A stretch of DNA of 42,165 nt from a bacterium. GTDB lineage: Bacteria > Actinomycetota > Acidimicrobiia > Spongiisociales > Spongiisociaceae. Both the position numbers and the translations under genes were made by a program. This document shows, piece by piece, positions 1-8,780 of this stretch; the stretch's first letter is position 1, and every line of letters begins with the position of its first letter. The notes beneath the pieces are model-generated. The model worked only from the letters and a program-made list of their open reading frames with translations, was not told where the DNA came from and ran no database searches. The DNA is taken from positions 1-42,165 of the forward strand of contig JAPPGU010000005.1 in the NCBI GenBank assembly GCA_028821265.1, read 5' to 3'.

Positions 1-23
1 GCCTGTCCCGCCCCGCGTTCGGG

Positions 24-899
24 TTGTTGATCACCACGGTCGGCGTCCTGATCCTTAGCGCCGAAGGGGTCCTGATCCGGCTGATCGAGGTCGATTCGTG
101 GACGCTGCTGTTCCTGCGGGGAGTTCTGGCGGCGCCCGGCCTATTCGTGTTCTTCCTGGTGATGGAGAGGCGAGGGTGGTGGGACCAGCTGCGGTCGATG
201 GGGATGGCCGGAGTGGTCGCAGCGGTGCTGTTCGGGATCGACAACGTCGGCTTCATCTACTCGATCACCCACACCTCGGTGGCGAACACGTTCCTCCTGA
301 TCAGCCTCAGCCCGCTGTTCGCCGCACTGTTCACCCGCATGGTGCTGCGCGAGACGGTGCCCAGGCGCACCTGGCTGGCGATCGCAGGGGGAGCCGTGGC
401 CACTTCGGTCATCATGGTGGGCTCGCTCGTGGAGGGCGACCTGCCGGGCACGCTGGCAGGTCTCGTGGCGGCGGTGGCGCTCGGGGGGACGCTGGTGGTG
501 CTCCGGGCGCGGCCGCACCTCAACCTGGTCCCTGCCGTGGCGCTGGGTTCCGCGCTCGGGGCTCTGGTCGGCCTGCCCGCCTCCACCCCTTCCTCGGCGA
601 GTCCCCAGGACTGGGTGTACCTCGTGGCCTTGGGCCTGTTCCTCGTGCCGGTGGCCTTCGGCCTCATCTGCACCGGCCCCAGGTACATCCCGGCCGCCGA
701 GGTCGCACTGTTGCTGTTGCTCGAGACGGTGCTGGGGGCATTGTTCGTGTGGATGGCGGTGGGGGAGGTCCCCAGCCTGGCTACCGTGGTGGGCGGGGTC
801 GTGCTCATCGCGGTGCTGGCGGCGCACTCCGTAGCGACCCTGAGAAGCCTCGACCTGGCCGCCGGCCACACCGACCGGGAGGTCCACGATTCCGGGTAG
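24..899 (+). CDS. EamA/DMT-family transporter (copy 1)
   Basis: Integral membrane protein of the drug/metabolite transporter superfamily with about ten predicted membrane segments arranged as two EamA repeats. Hydrophobic stretches alternate with short basic loops through the whole protein, and both halves carry EamA-type features such as the conserved SLSPLFAAL stretch and a GPRYIPAAEVALLLLLETV stretch near the C-terminus. The substrate cannot be read from sequence. TTG at 24 is a possible start, but the frame stays open to the left edge, so the real start may lie outside the window. It is followed head-to-tail by a close paralogue, roughly three quarters identical by eye, which points to a tandem duplication. 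Confidence 0.85.
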   Translation: MLITTVGVLILSAEGVLIRLIEVDSWTLLFLRGVLAAPGLFVFFLVMERRGWWDQLRSMGMAGVVAAVLFGIDNVGFIYSITHTSVANTFLLISLSPLFAALFTRMVLRETVPRRTWLAIAGGAVATSVIMVGSLVEGDLPGTLAGLVAAVALGGTLVVLRARPHLNLVPAVALGSALGALVGLPASTPSSASPQDWVYLVALGLFLVPVAFGLICTGPRYIPAAEVALLLLLETVLGALFVWMAVGEVPSLATVVGGVVLIAVLAAHSVATLRSLDLAAGHTDREVHDSG

Positions 900-933
900 G
901 TTCTCCCGTCTCTCCGATCCGGCCAAGGGTCTG

Positions 934-1773
934 GTGATCACGTCAGCCGGGGTCATCATCCTGAGCGTCCAGGGTGTCCCGATCCGGTTGATGGACGTGG
1001 ATGCATGGACGCTCGTGTTCGTGCGAGGGGTCCTGTCGGCACCGGGCCTGTTCGTGTTCTTCCTGGTGATGGAGAGAACGGGATGGCGAGCTCAGCTGCG
1101 GGCGATGGGGCTGGCCGGAGTGGTCGCGGCAGTGCTGTTCGCCCTGGACAACGTGATGTTCATCTACTCGATCACCCACACCTCGGTGGCGAACACCCTG
1201 CTGATGATCAGCCTGAGCCCCTTGTTCGCGGCGTTGCTGACCCGCATGGTGCTGAGGGAGGCGGTCCCGCGCCGCACCTGGCTCGCCATCGGCGGGGCGA
1301 CGGTCGCCACGCTGGTGATCCTGCTCGGCTCGCTGGTCACGGGAGACCTGCTCGGCACCCTCGCCGGCCTCGTGGCCGCGATAGCGATCGGCGGGACGCT
1401 GGTGGTGCTCCGGTCCCGACCATCCCTGAACCTGGTCCCGGCGGTGGCCCTCGGAGCCGGCCTCGCCGGTCTGGTCGGCCTACCGGCCGCCAGCCCCGGC
1501 TCGGCCGACTCGGGGGACTGGCTCATGCTGGTGCTGGTCGGCCTCCTCATAGTGCCCGTGGCGTTCGGCCTGATCGCCACCGGCCCCAGGTACATCCCGG
1601 CGCCCGAGGTGGCCCTACTCCTCCTGCTACAGACCGTGCTGGGCGCGTTCTGGGTCTGGCTAGCCGTCGGCGAGGCCCCGCACGGCGCCACCCTCGTGGG
1701 AGGCCTGATGCTGATCCTGGTCCTAGCCATGCACTCCGTAGCCACCCTGAGAACCCTCAACACCCAGCACTAG
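934..1773 (+). CDS. EamA/DMT-family transporter (copy 2, tandem paralogue)
   Basis: Second member of the tandem pair, again about ten predicted membrane segments. Whole stretches match copy 1 exactly, for example APGLFVFFLVMER and FIYSITHTSVANT. GTG at 934 is the first standard start in the frame and aligns with the start region of copy 1; no clear ribosome binding site precedes it. The frame stays open back into the end of copy 1, so a few more N-terminal residues from a non-standard start are possible. DMT proteins can work as homodimers or paired heterodimers, so the two could function together, but this is inference. A hairpin follows the stop codon. Confidence 0.88.
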   Translation: MITSAGVIILSVQGVPIRLMDVDAWTLVFVRGVLSAPGLFVFFLVMERTGWRAQLRAMGLAGVVAAVLFALDNVMFIYSITHTSVANTLLMISLSPLFAALLTRMVLREAVPRRTWLAIGGATVATLVILLGSLVTGDLLGTLAGLVAAIAIGGTLVVLRSRPSLNLVPAVALGAGLAGLVGLPAASPGSADSGDWLMLVLVGLLIVPVAFGLIATGPRYIPAPEVALLLLLQTVLGAFWVWLAVGEAPHGATLVGGLMLILVLAMHSVATLRTLNTQH

Positions 1774-1796
1774 AGCCCCGTTCCGGGTTCCCCATC

Positions 1797-1832
1797 CGTG
1801 TTCGGGGAGTTCCACATCCGCACCCGAACACG
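1797..1832 (+). terminator. Hairpin downstream of the EamA pair
   Basis: Perfect 10-bp inverted repeat: CGTGTTCGGG at 1797-1806 and CCCGAACACG at 1823-1832, with a 16-nt loop, starting 24 nt after the transporter stop codon. No T-tract follows, as is common for actinobacterial terminator hairpins. Confidence 0.5.
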
Positions 1833-2128
1833 CCGAGAACGCGAAAATCGCCAAGACGCCGCCTCCCCGGCGGGCCCATCCCCCAGCCACCACCTCCTTC
1901 GGTCCGGGCGCGTTCCGCTATCCCCTGGCGGGTCCGCTCCCGGATTGATCCCGGTTCCGGCTCCCTCGACGTCGAATAGCAAGGAACCGGTGGTGTTTGT
2001 GACTGCCGGGCAGTATGCGACGGGCCTGTGACGTTTTCAACCCCCTTGTTCGGGCACTGGGCCCACACCACCCTCGACGGTCACAGGTCTCTCAGAACGC
2101 GGCGGACCGGAGACGGGGGAGGGGACAC

Positions 2129-2157
2129 CAGGAGGGCGCGAGGTCTACGCCCTCCTG
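2129..2157 (-). terminator. Hairpin downstream of the nucleotidase-peptidase gene
   Basis: Perfect 10-bp stem CAGGAGGGCG (2129-2138) / CGCCCTCCTG (2148-2157) with a 9-nt loop, about 12 nt past the stop codon of the minus-strand gene. There is no T-tract. Confidence 0.5.
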
Positions 2158-2168
2158 ATGCAACAGTC

Positions 2169-5100
2169 CTAGCCGCCGTAGGAGGCGGGTATGCGGACGA
2201 TCTCGATCCGGTTCTCCGTGTCGAATAGGTCGGCGGCCAGCGCCTGCACGGTGGCTGCCGTGACCCTGGCGAGTTCCTCCAGGGAGCGTTCGGGCGTGAG
2301 CAGGCTGGCGTCGTCGGTGTGGAGCCGATTCGTGAGCACGCTGAGCAGCCTGCCGTTGCTGGGCGTGGAGTAGTCAACCTGCGCCACTGCCAGGGCCTGA
2401 TCGAGTTCCTCCGCGGTGGGCCCGTTGGCCACCAGATCGGCCAGGATCGACAGGGTCCTGGCGTGGGCGTCGTCGAGACGGGCGGCGTCGGAGGTGAACA
2501 CGATGTCCGAGTACACCGTCGGCCGCGGGGCGAAGGCCGGGCTGATCGACACCTGCGTGACGTAGGACGCGCCCAACTCCTCGCGCACCAGCAGGGTGAG
2601 GCGGTTGTCCAGGATCACCCTGAGCACGTGGGCGTTGACCCGCAGCGACGGGGTCACAGGAATCTCCGACTCGTAGGACATCTGCATCACCGCGCTCTCG
2701 TCCGCGCTGACCGGTATCTCGCGCCTCACCAGTCCGGTCGGGAAGGGTCGATGGCGGTCGACATACGTATCGGGTTCACCCGTAGGCAGGGTCCCGATGT
2801 AGTGGCGGGCCAGGCTCGCGACCACCTCCGGGTCGGTATCGCCGACTACGGCCACCACCAGGTCGTCCACGTCGCCGAGGCGGCGCGTGTACAGATCGAG
2901 CAGCGACTCGGCGGTCATCGAGGCGAGCTGCTCCCGGGTGGCCACCGGCCGGTGCCATTCCAGGCCGAAGCGGGCCTCGTTGGACGCCACCCACGCCTGC
3001 CAGGCCGGGTTCACCTCGGCCAGTTGGGTGCGGATGGCGGCGCTGTTCAGTGCCTGGTCGAAGGCGAGGTCGTCCACCCTGGGAGCGGTGACCATCAGAT
3101 GCATGAGCTGGAACAGCGTCTCGAGATCGTCCCGGTTGGCGGTGCCGTCGAAACCCTCGGTCCTCTCACCTATCAGAGCGCCGAGCGAAGCGGCCCTCTC
3201 GCTGAGGAAGCGGTCGATCTGTGACTTGGTCAGGTCGCCGAACCCGCTGCCCGCCACCGCCTCGACCGCTCTGGGTGACAGGGCCCGGGCTCCGGGCTCG
3301 AGGGTTGACCACCCGCCGAGAGCCCTGGCCCGGAGGTTCACCGTCGCCTCGACCTCGTCCGAGTACACGAACACCACCTTTGCCCCGTTGGCGAACACCC
3401 ACTCGTGGCCGTCCAGGACGCCGGTCGGGCCGCTTGCCACGGGGTCGACCGGATCGGGAAGCGGGAGCAACTCGTCGATGCCCTGCTCCACCGGCGGGGG
3501 CTCGCTGCGGGGAACGGCCGCGTCGAAGGCGGCTTCCAGGTCGGCCGTGGTGGGCACGCTGGCCGGGTCGGGACCGACCGCTATCACCAACGGTGCGGAC
3601 CGCTCCATCAGCCACCGGTAGCGGTCGGTGAGCTCCCCGGCCGTTATCTCGTGGAGCAGCGCCGTGAGCCGGTCGTACCGTTCCTGAGGAGCGCTGATGT
3701 CGCCGCCGAACAGGAAGTGCGAGACGTAGCCGTCCGCGTACGCCGGGTCAGTGATGGTGGCGGCGGTCTCCAATCCGTGGTCCAAGGCCGTGACCAGTTC
3801 GTCTCGCGCGATGGCCAGGTCGACGTCGGTGAAGCCGTACTCCTCGGCCGTCAGCAGGACGGAGTAGTAGGCGGCGGAGGCCGTGTCGAGGTTCTCGCCC
3901 TGCCAGTTGGTCCCGAAGAACCGCAGGAGGTATCCGTGGTTGAAGGTGCTGAAGTCGGGCTTGTCGACCTGGGTCAGTTCGCCGCGGTAGTACGCATCCT
4001 CGAGGCGGTTCAGGACCATCAGCCGGATGAGCGTCTCCATCAGGCCCAGGCGTTGCCCGTCCGCCGTCCCGGACTCGAAGGTGGGGATCGGGATGTCCAG
4101 CGAGATGTAGGTGAAGCCCTGACCTTCGTCCGTGACCACATGGTACGAGGGCTCGGGATCCGGCGTGACCTCGGGTAGCCAGAACGCCGGGGCGTTGCCG
4201 GCCGGTATGGGCCCGAAATGCTCCTCCACCAGGGCTTGGAGATCGTCCAGCGGAACGTCGCCCACCGCGACGATGGCCATGTTCGACGGCACGTACCAGG
4301 TCTCGTAGAACGCTCGCAGGTCGGCTGCCGTGGTCGCCTCGACGGCCTCGAACGTGCCGCCCGGCCAGCGCCCCTCGTAGGGAGTTCCCTCGGTGTATAT
4401 GCGGTCGAACTCGGCGCCCACGTATCCGTAGCTGTCCGCGACGCGGAACCGTAGCTCGTCGAGCACCACCCCCCGCTCGGCCACCACCGCCTCCGGGTCG
4501 ATGGTGGCGGCATGGGCCATCTGCGACAGGACGTGGAGCGCGGTGGAGATGTTCTGGGCGGGATCGGCCGCCACGGTCAGCTCGAAGACGGTCTGGTCAT
4601 AACTGACGTAGGCGTTGGTGTCGGGACCCAACTCCGCCCCGAGACTCCGGATCGTCGAGTTCAGAGACTCGGCGGTGTAGGCCTCGGTGCCCTCGAACAG
4701 CACATGCTCCAGGAAGTGGGCGTGGCCCTGGCCCGGTTCGGACTCGTGGGCCGACCCGGCCCGCACCACCAGCCGTAGCGTCACGCTCTTGCCCGGACGG
4801 TCATTGCTCCTCAGGTAGAAGGTGAAGCCGTTGTCGAGCGTGCCGACCCGCACCGCAGGATCGATGGGGAACGTTTCCGGGTCGATCTGCAGCACCCAGC
4901 CGATCCGTATCAGGTCGGGGTTGGTCAGTGCCCTGCCGTCGGCCTGGACCACGCCCCTGTTGAGTTCGAAGATCTCGGGCCAGCGGTTCTCGTCGCCCAG
5001 GTAGGCCATGGCGATACTGCGCAGCGTGTCACCGGGCTTCACCGTGACCGTCCGGGGTTCCGGCGCCGGCTCGGCCACGGGTTCCGGTTCGGGCTCGAGG

Positions 5101-6845
5101 GCGACGATCCGTCCCCCTCCGCCGGCCGGGTAGTCCTCGGCCGTGATCTTCCCGCCCAGGTCCTCGGACACGTAGTTGGCGAGGGCCTGCTGGTAGCTGA
5201 CGCCCAGCTTGGTGAACTCGACATCGGCGAGCGGGTAGCAGTCGCCGCCACCGGCCAGGAAGTCGATGGTGGCCAGCACCACCGGATCGCCCGGCACCAC
5301 CTGGCCGCCGGTGACTATGACCGTGCCGTCGTCGAGGACGACCTCGCGCACCCGGCCGCCCGGATTGCCGACCAGGGAGCAGTCGCCGTCCCGGGCGATC
5401 TCCCTGGCGGGGGCGGACGGATCGTAGGTGAGGGTGAATCCCGACACCTGCGCGAACTGGCCCCCGGCGCCCGGCAGGCGGTCCAGGGCCTGTTCGAGCA
5501 GGATGTGGAAGGTCTCGCGGGGCACCTCGCCGACCACCACGAAGTTGCGGAACGGGGCGATGTCCCAGGTGGTCCCGACCGTGATGTCTCCCGGCGGGAT
5601 CACCGCGTCGTTGCGGATGCCGCCGCCGTTCTGGATGGCGACATCGGGCACCGGGCTGCCGAACCCCTCGGCCAGGTTGGTGGCCGTGGCCCGCAGCGCG
5701 TCGGCCAGCAGGTTGCCTTCGTTGGTGGCCACGGTCCGCACCATGGGCTTGCGGCCGTCCAGTTCCACCTCGCTGGCGCCGATGACCTCGGAGCTGATCA
5801 GCGCGACGGCCGCGGTGAGGGGTTCGATCACGGTGGTCTGCACGCCGGGATCGGGCTCCACGTCGAAGCCGACTCCTACCGAGCTCCCTTCGGCGGCGGT
5901 GACGTTGCCGCCCGCGTCGAAGGTCACGTTGAGTTCCCCTATGCAGCGGTACCCGCCGGGGGCGGTGACCACCGGCACCATCGTCCCGGCGGAGTCCTCG
6001 ACCATGATCGGGTAGGGCGCCACGGCATCCTCGCCGGGCAGGCAGGTGTCGCCGTCGTTACGCAGCAGGTCGTCGCCGCCTCCGGCTATGACGACGTCCA
6101 CGCCGGACAGGCTCGCCACGAGTTCGATCTCCTCGGCCACGTCCTGGAGATGGCTGACCAGGACGATCTTGTCGACGCCGTCGGCCGTCAGGGCTTCGAC
6201 CGCGGCCCGGACGGCGGGGAGCACCGGCGAGACGACCACGTTGCGGGGACTCGAGATGTTGGGCAGCATCGGCGTGACCGCACCGATCACCCCGACCCGC
6301 TCGCCGCCGGTAACGATCACGGTGCTGGCGGCGATGAGGCCCTCGTCGACCAGAGCCTGCAGCTCCGGCTCGGCGGAGAAGTCGAGATTGGCCGACAGGA
6401 ACGGGATGGCCGGATCGAATCCCTTGATGAACCGGGCGGTCACCTCCGGGCCCATGTCGAAGTCATGGTTGCCCAGGGCCATGGCGTCGTAAACTCCGCT
6501 CAGGGCGACCGAGTCGTACAGCGGGCCTTCCCGGGCCAGCGAGACGCCGAACTCCTGGGAGGCGAGGAAGTTGTCGCCGGAAGTGAGCGTCACGACGCCG
6601 CTACCGGACGCCCCGGCCTGCAGCTGCTTCATGAGCGCCACGAAGCGGGCCACGCCCGGATCCGAACCGTCGTCGGGCAGGAGCTTCGACTCGCCGTCGT
6701 TGTTGTGCAGGATGGTGAGGACGAAGGGGTCGTCCCCTTCCGTGTCCTGGGCGCCGACCGATGCGGGAACCGAGACCAGAATCCCTACCAGCATCGCCAG
6801 CACGGCGAGGAACGTCAATGGGCTCCTGGGCCGCCAGTTCGTCAT
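2169..6845 (-). CDS. Secreted fusion: 5'-nucleotidase + LysM + M16 peptidase
   Basis: A 1558-residue exported protein with three modules. Residues about 1-32 are a signal peptide ending before QDTEG. Residues about 40-575 are a UshA-type metallophosphatase/5'-nucleotidase: NND near residue 50, SGDN, GNHDFD, VSHL, then the C-terminal nucleotidase domain with EGNLLADAL and GGGIRND. A Pro/Glu linker leads to one LysM repeat (about 595-650, VKPGDTLRSIA), normally a peptidoglycan-binding module. From about 655 to the end lies a two-lobed M16 zinc peptidase with HFLEH (His710, Glu713, His714) in the first lobe; the second lobe lacks the motif, as in other M16 proteins. The first phosphatase motif reads NNDGES, without the usual His of DxH. 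I chose ATG 6845 over GTG 6851 because AAAGGAG lies 5 nt upstream of the ATG and overlaps the GTG. The frame is continuous, so the fusion is real in this assembly. Confidence 0.88.
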   Translation of the reverse strand: MTNWRPRSPLTFLAVLAMLVGILVSVPASVGAQDTEGDDPFVLTILHNNDGESKLLPDDGSDPGVARFVALMKQLQAGASGSGVVTLTSGDNFLASQEFGVSLAREGPLYDSVALSGVYDAMALGNHDFDMGPEVTARFIKGFDPAIPFLSANLDFSAEPELQALVDEGLIAASTVIVTGGERVGVIGAVTPMLPNISSPRNVVVSPVLPAVRAAVEALTADGVDKIVLVSHLQDVAEEIELVASLSGVDVVIAGGGDDLLRNDGDTCLPGEDAVAPYPIMVEDSAGTMVPVVTAPGGYRCIGELNVTFDAGGNVTAAEGSSVGVGFDVEPDPGVQTTVIEPLTAAVALISSEVIGASEVELDGRKPMVRTVATNEGNLLADALRATATNLAEGFGSPVPDVAIQNGGGIRNDAVIPPGDITVGTTWDIAPFRNFVVVGEVPRETFHILLEQALDRLPGAGGQFAQVSGFTLTYDPSAPAREIARDGDCSLVGNPGGRVREVVLDDGTVIVTGGQVVPGDPVVLATIDFLAGGGDCYPLADVEFTKLGVSYQQALANYVSEDLGGKITAEDYPAGGGGRIVALEPEPEPVAEPAPEPRTVTVKPGDTLRSIAMAYLGDENRWPEIFELNRGVVQADGRALTNPDLIRIGWVLQIDPETFPIDPAVRVGTLDNGFTFYLRSNDRPGKSVTLRLVVRAGSAHESEPGQGHAHFLEHVLFEGTEAYTAESLNSTIRSLGAELGPDTNAYVSYDQTVFELTVAADPAQNISTALHVLSQMAHAATIDPEAVVAERGVVLDELRFRVADSYGYVGAEFDRIYTEGTPYEGRWPGGTFEAVEATTAADLRAFYETWYVPSNMAIVAVGDVPLDDLQALVEEHFGPIPAGNAPAFWLPEVTPDPEPSYHVVTDEGQGFTYISLDIPIPTFESGTADGQRLGLMETLIRLMVLNRLEDAYYRGELTQVDKPDFSTFNHGYLLRFFGTNWQGENLDTASAAYYSVLLTAEEYGFTDVDLAIARDELVTALDHGLETAATITDPAYADGYVSHFLFGGDISAPQERYDRLTALLHEITAGELTDRYRWLMERSAPLVIAVGPDPASVPTTADLEAAFDAAVPRSEPPPVEQGIDELLPLPDPVDPVASGPTGVLDGHEWVFANGAKVVFVYSDEVEATVNLRARALGGWSTLEPGARALSPRAVEAVAGSGFGDLTKSQIDRFLSERAASLGALIGERTEGFDGTANRDDLETLFQLMHLMVTAPRVDDLAFDQALNSAAIRTQLAEVNPAWQAWVASNEARFGLEWHRPVATREQLASMTAESLLDLYTRRLGDVDDLVVAVVGDTDPEVVASLARHYIGTLPTGEPDTYVDRHRPFPTGLVRREIPVSADESAVMQMSYESEIPVTPSLRVNAHVLRVILDNRLTLLVREELGASYVTQVSISPAFAPRPTVYSDIVFTSDAARLDDAHARTLSILADLVANGPTAEELDQALAVAQVDYSTPSNGRLLSVLTNRLHTDDASLLTPERSLEELARVTAATVQALAADLFDTENRIEIVRIPASYGG

Positions 6846-7206
6846 GCTCACTCCTTTGCTCTTCCACCCGGCTCTTCGAGGTCACCGGGCATAGCACCAA
6901 GACCGTTTAGGGGAACACCGAAGTCAATGGCCCACCCGCCTGCGAGCATGCTGACCGAGTCGAAGATCCTGGGAGGAATCCCACCAACGAGAGCCTTAGT
7001 TCCGTGATCCGAGGCAGCTCGGGAGCCGGGGATCAGGCGCCTTCGCTGCCGGCCACGATGTTACTGCCGGGCCATGACAATGCATAACCGGCGCCCGTGC
7101 CTGACGGTCCGGAGCGAGCCTGCCGACCCAACGGGCCTGCGGTCCCGAGACATCCCGGCCGGCCTCGCCGGACAGGGCGGTTCCCGGGGAGGGTCGAGGT
7201 TCGGGG
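6846..7206. other. Spacer upstream of the nucleotidase-peptidase gene
   Basis: No gene seen. It should contain the minus-strand promoter of the fusion gene, but no well-spaced promoter pair was found. A small hairpin, CCGGC-CTC-GCCGG at 7159-7171, lies downstream of the amidohydrolase stop and could be a weak terminator. Confidence 0.4.
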
Positions 7207-8626
7207 TTACCGGCTCTCGTAGTCGGGGTAGGTCCTCACGGTCACCGGCTCCCCGGCCGCCTTCCGGGCCCGGTACCACGACCCGAACCTCGCCATCCAC
7301 TCGTCGGAACGGGCCATGATGGCCTCCTCGTCCAGGAACGTGAACTCTCCGCCCCGCAGCAGGAACCTCCCGTCGACCATCGTGTCCTCGACCAGGGTTC
7401 CCGCGCACTTGGTGACGATCCAGTAGAGGAGGTTCCCGGCGTTGAGGGGGTAGAGGGTGGTGTTCCGGTGCAGGTCCACCGTGATGATGTCGGCTCGTTT
7501 GCCGGCCTCGATGGTCCCGATCCGGTCCCCGAGCCGCTGGGCCCGGGCGCTCCCGATCGTGGCCAGCTCGATGGGCACCCAGGGCTCGAACTGCTTCTCC
7601 TGGTCCGGCGGGATGATGGCGTTGACGAGGTAGGCCGTGTAGATGTTGTCGAACAGGTTGCCGGCCGGCATGTCCGTGCCGAGGCCGAGGGTGACGCCGG
7701 CCGCCCGCAACGCGGGGACGTCGGCCACCGAGCCGTGGTACGTGGCGTTCGACTGCGGGTTGTGCGAGATGGCGACCCCCGCCTCGGCGAAGATCTCCGC
7801 CTCCGCCCGGTTCACCTGGTCGCAATGGAAGAACAGGGTGCGTTCCTGGAGAATGCCCCTGGCCTGGAGGTAGCCGACAATCCCGCCCCAGGCGGCGAAC
7901 TGGGCGTCCGACATGCGCCGATCCTCGGCGCTCTCGAGCAGGTGGGTGGCGAACCCCACGTCGTAGCGCTCGGCCAGCTCCATGCACCCGAGCAGCAACC
8001 GCTCCGAGCACGAGTACGTGGTGTGGGGGTGGACTGCCACCTGGATCCGCCCGTCCTCGGCGTTGTGGTAGTCCTGGATCACCTGCTCGGTGAGGGCGAG
8101 GTATCCGTCATCGTCGAGGCCGTCCCCGAGGATGACGTTGCTGACGGTCTGGGGATGCATGATGAGCCTCATCCCCGAGGCGACACCGGCGCGGAACGTC
8201 CCGTGCGGGAACGGGAAGGCGCTGGTGATGGTGGTGGTGCCGTGCTTGATGGCGTTGCACATGGCCACCAGGGTCATGTCGTAGGTGCTCTCGTCCGAGG
8301 CCCACGTGTAGGCGGGCCAGATGAACTTCTCCAGGCATTCCGAGATGCCGCTGAACTCGAGGGAGGACGGGTCGATGCCCGGAAGCAGGTTGAAGGCGTA
8401 GTTGGCCAGATGGTTGGTTGTGGCTGTCGATCAGCCCCGGCATCACCAGCCTGTCGCCGCAGTCCACCACCTCGCCGCCGCGCTCGAGGACCTCGTCCTT
8501 GGGGGAGTCGTCGGGACCGCCCACCGAGCGGATGACCGGTCCGTCGACGAGCACCCATCCCGCCTCGATGACGCCCTCCGGGTCGGGCGTGGCGATCAGG
8601 AACCGGCAATTGTCGAACAGGATCAT
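7207..8626 (-). pseudogene. SsnA/TRZ-type amidohydrolase, frameshifted in the HxH motif
   Basis: Metal-dependent amidohydrolase of the large family that includes guanine deaminase, 5-methylthioadenosine/S-adenosylhomocysteine deaminase and the SsnA/AtzB/TrzN hydrolases. The first frame starts at ATG 8626 (GGAGG 7 nt upstream) and reaches GLIDSHN; the rest continues in another frame from HLANYAF to the stop. The junction holds a tandem 4-bp duplication (CAACCAAC on the coding strand, 8412-8419). Removing one copy restores GLIDSHNHLANYAF and a 471-residue protein, the usual family length. The break falls between the two metal-binding histidines of HxH. Later family motifs are intact: HPHTTYSCS, HLLES, FFHCDQ, SHNPQSN and GLGTDM. 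It may be a recent pseudogene or a sequencing error. The substrate is unknown; a purine- or triazine-like ring is typical for the family. Confidence 0.82.
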
Positions 8627-8780
8627 TGCACAACCTCCATGCCGAACCGGGATGGCAGCCCGGCCATGCCCCGGCCGAGCATCCGGCACTCCCGCCGCGG
8701 CGGCTCGGAGTGTACCTAAGGGTGGTCCGGTGGCTCACGATCCGGGGGAGCGGCGACCGGCCCGCAGGCCTCCCCGGGCG

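Larger units (their letters stand above)
1774..2168. other. Gene-free spacer between convergent genes
   Basis: No convincing gene: the short open frames here have no recognisable protein features. It holds one hairpin next to each flanking gene end (1797-1832 and 2129-2157). It also holds a CGCGAAAAT motif at 1840-1848 that recurs in other spacers of this window. Nothing else was seen. Confidence 0.6.

Noticed and set aside
5505-7007. 500-codon plus-strand frame
   Set aside because: Antisense to the nucleotidase fusion; skewed composition and no domains.
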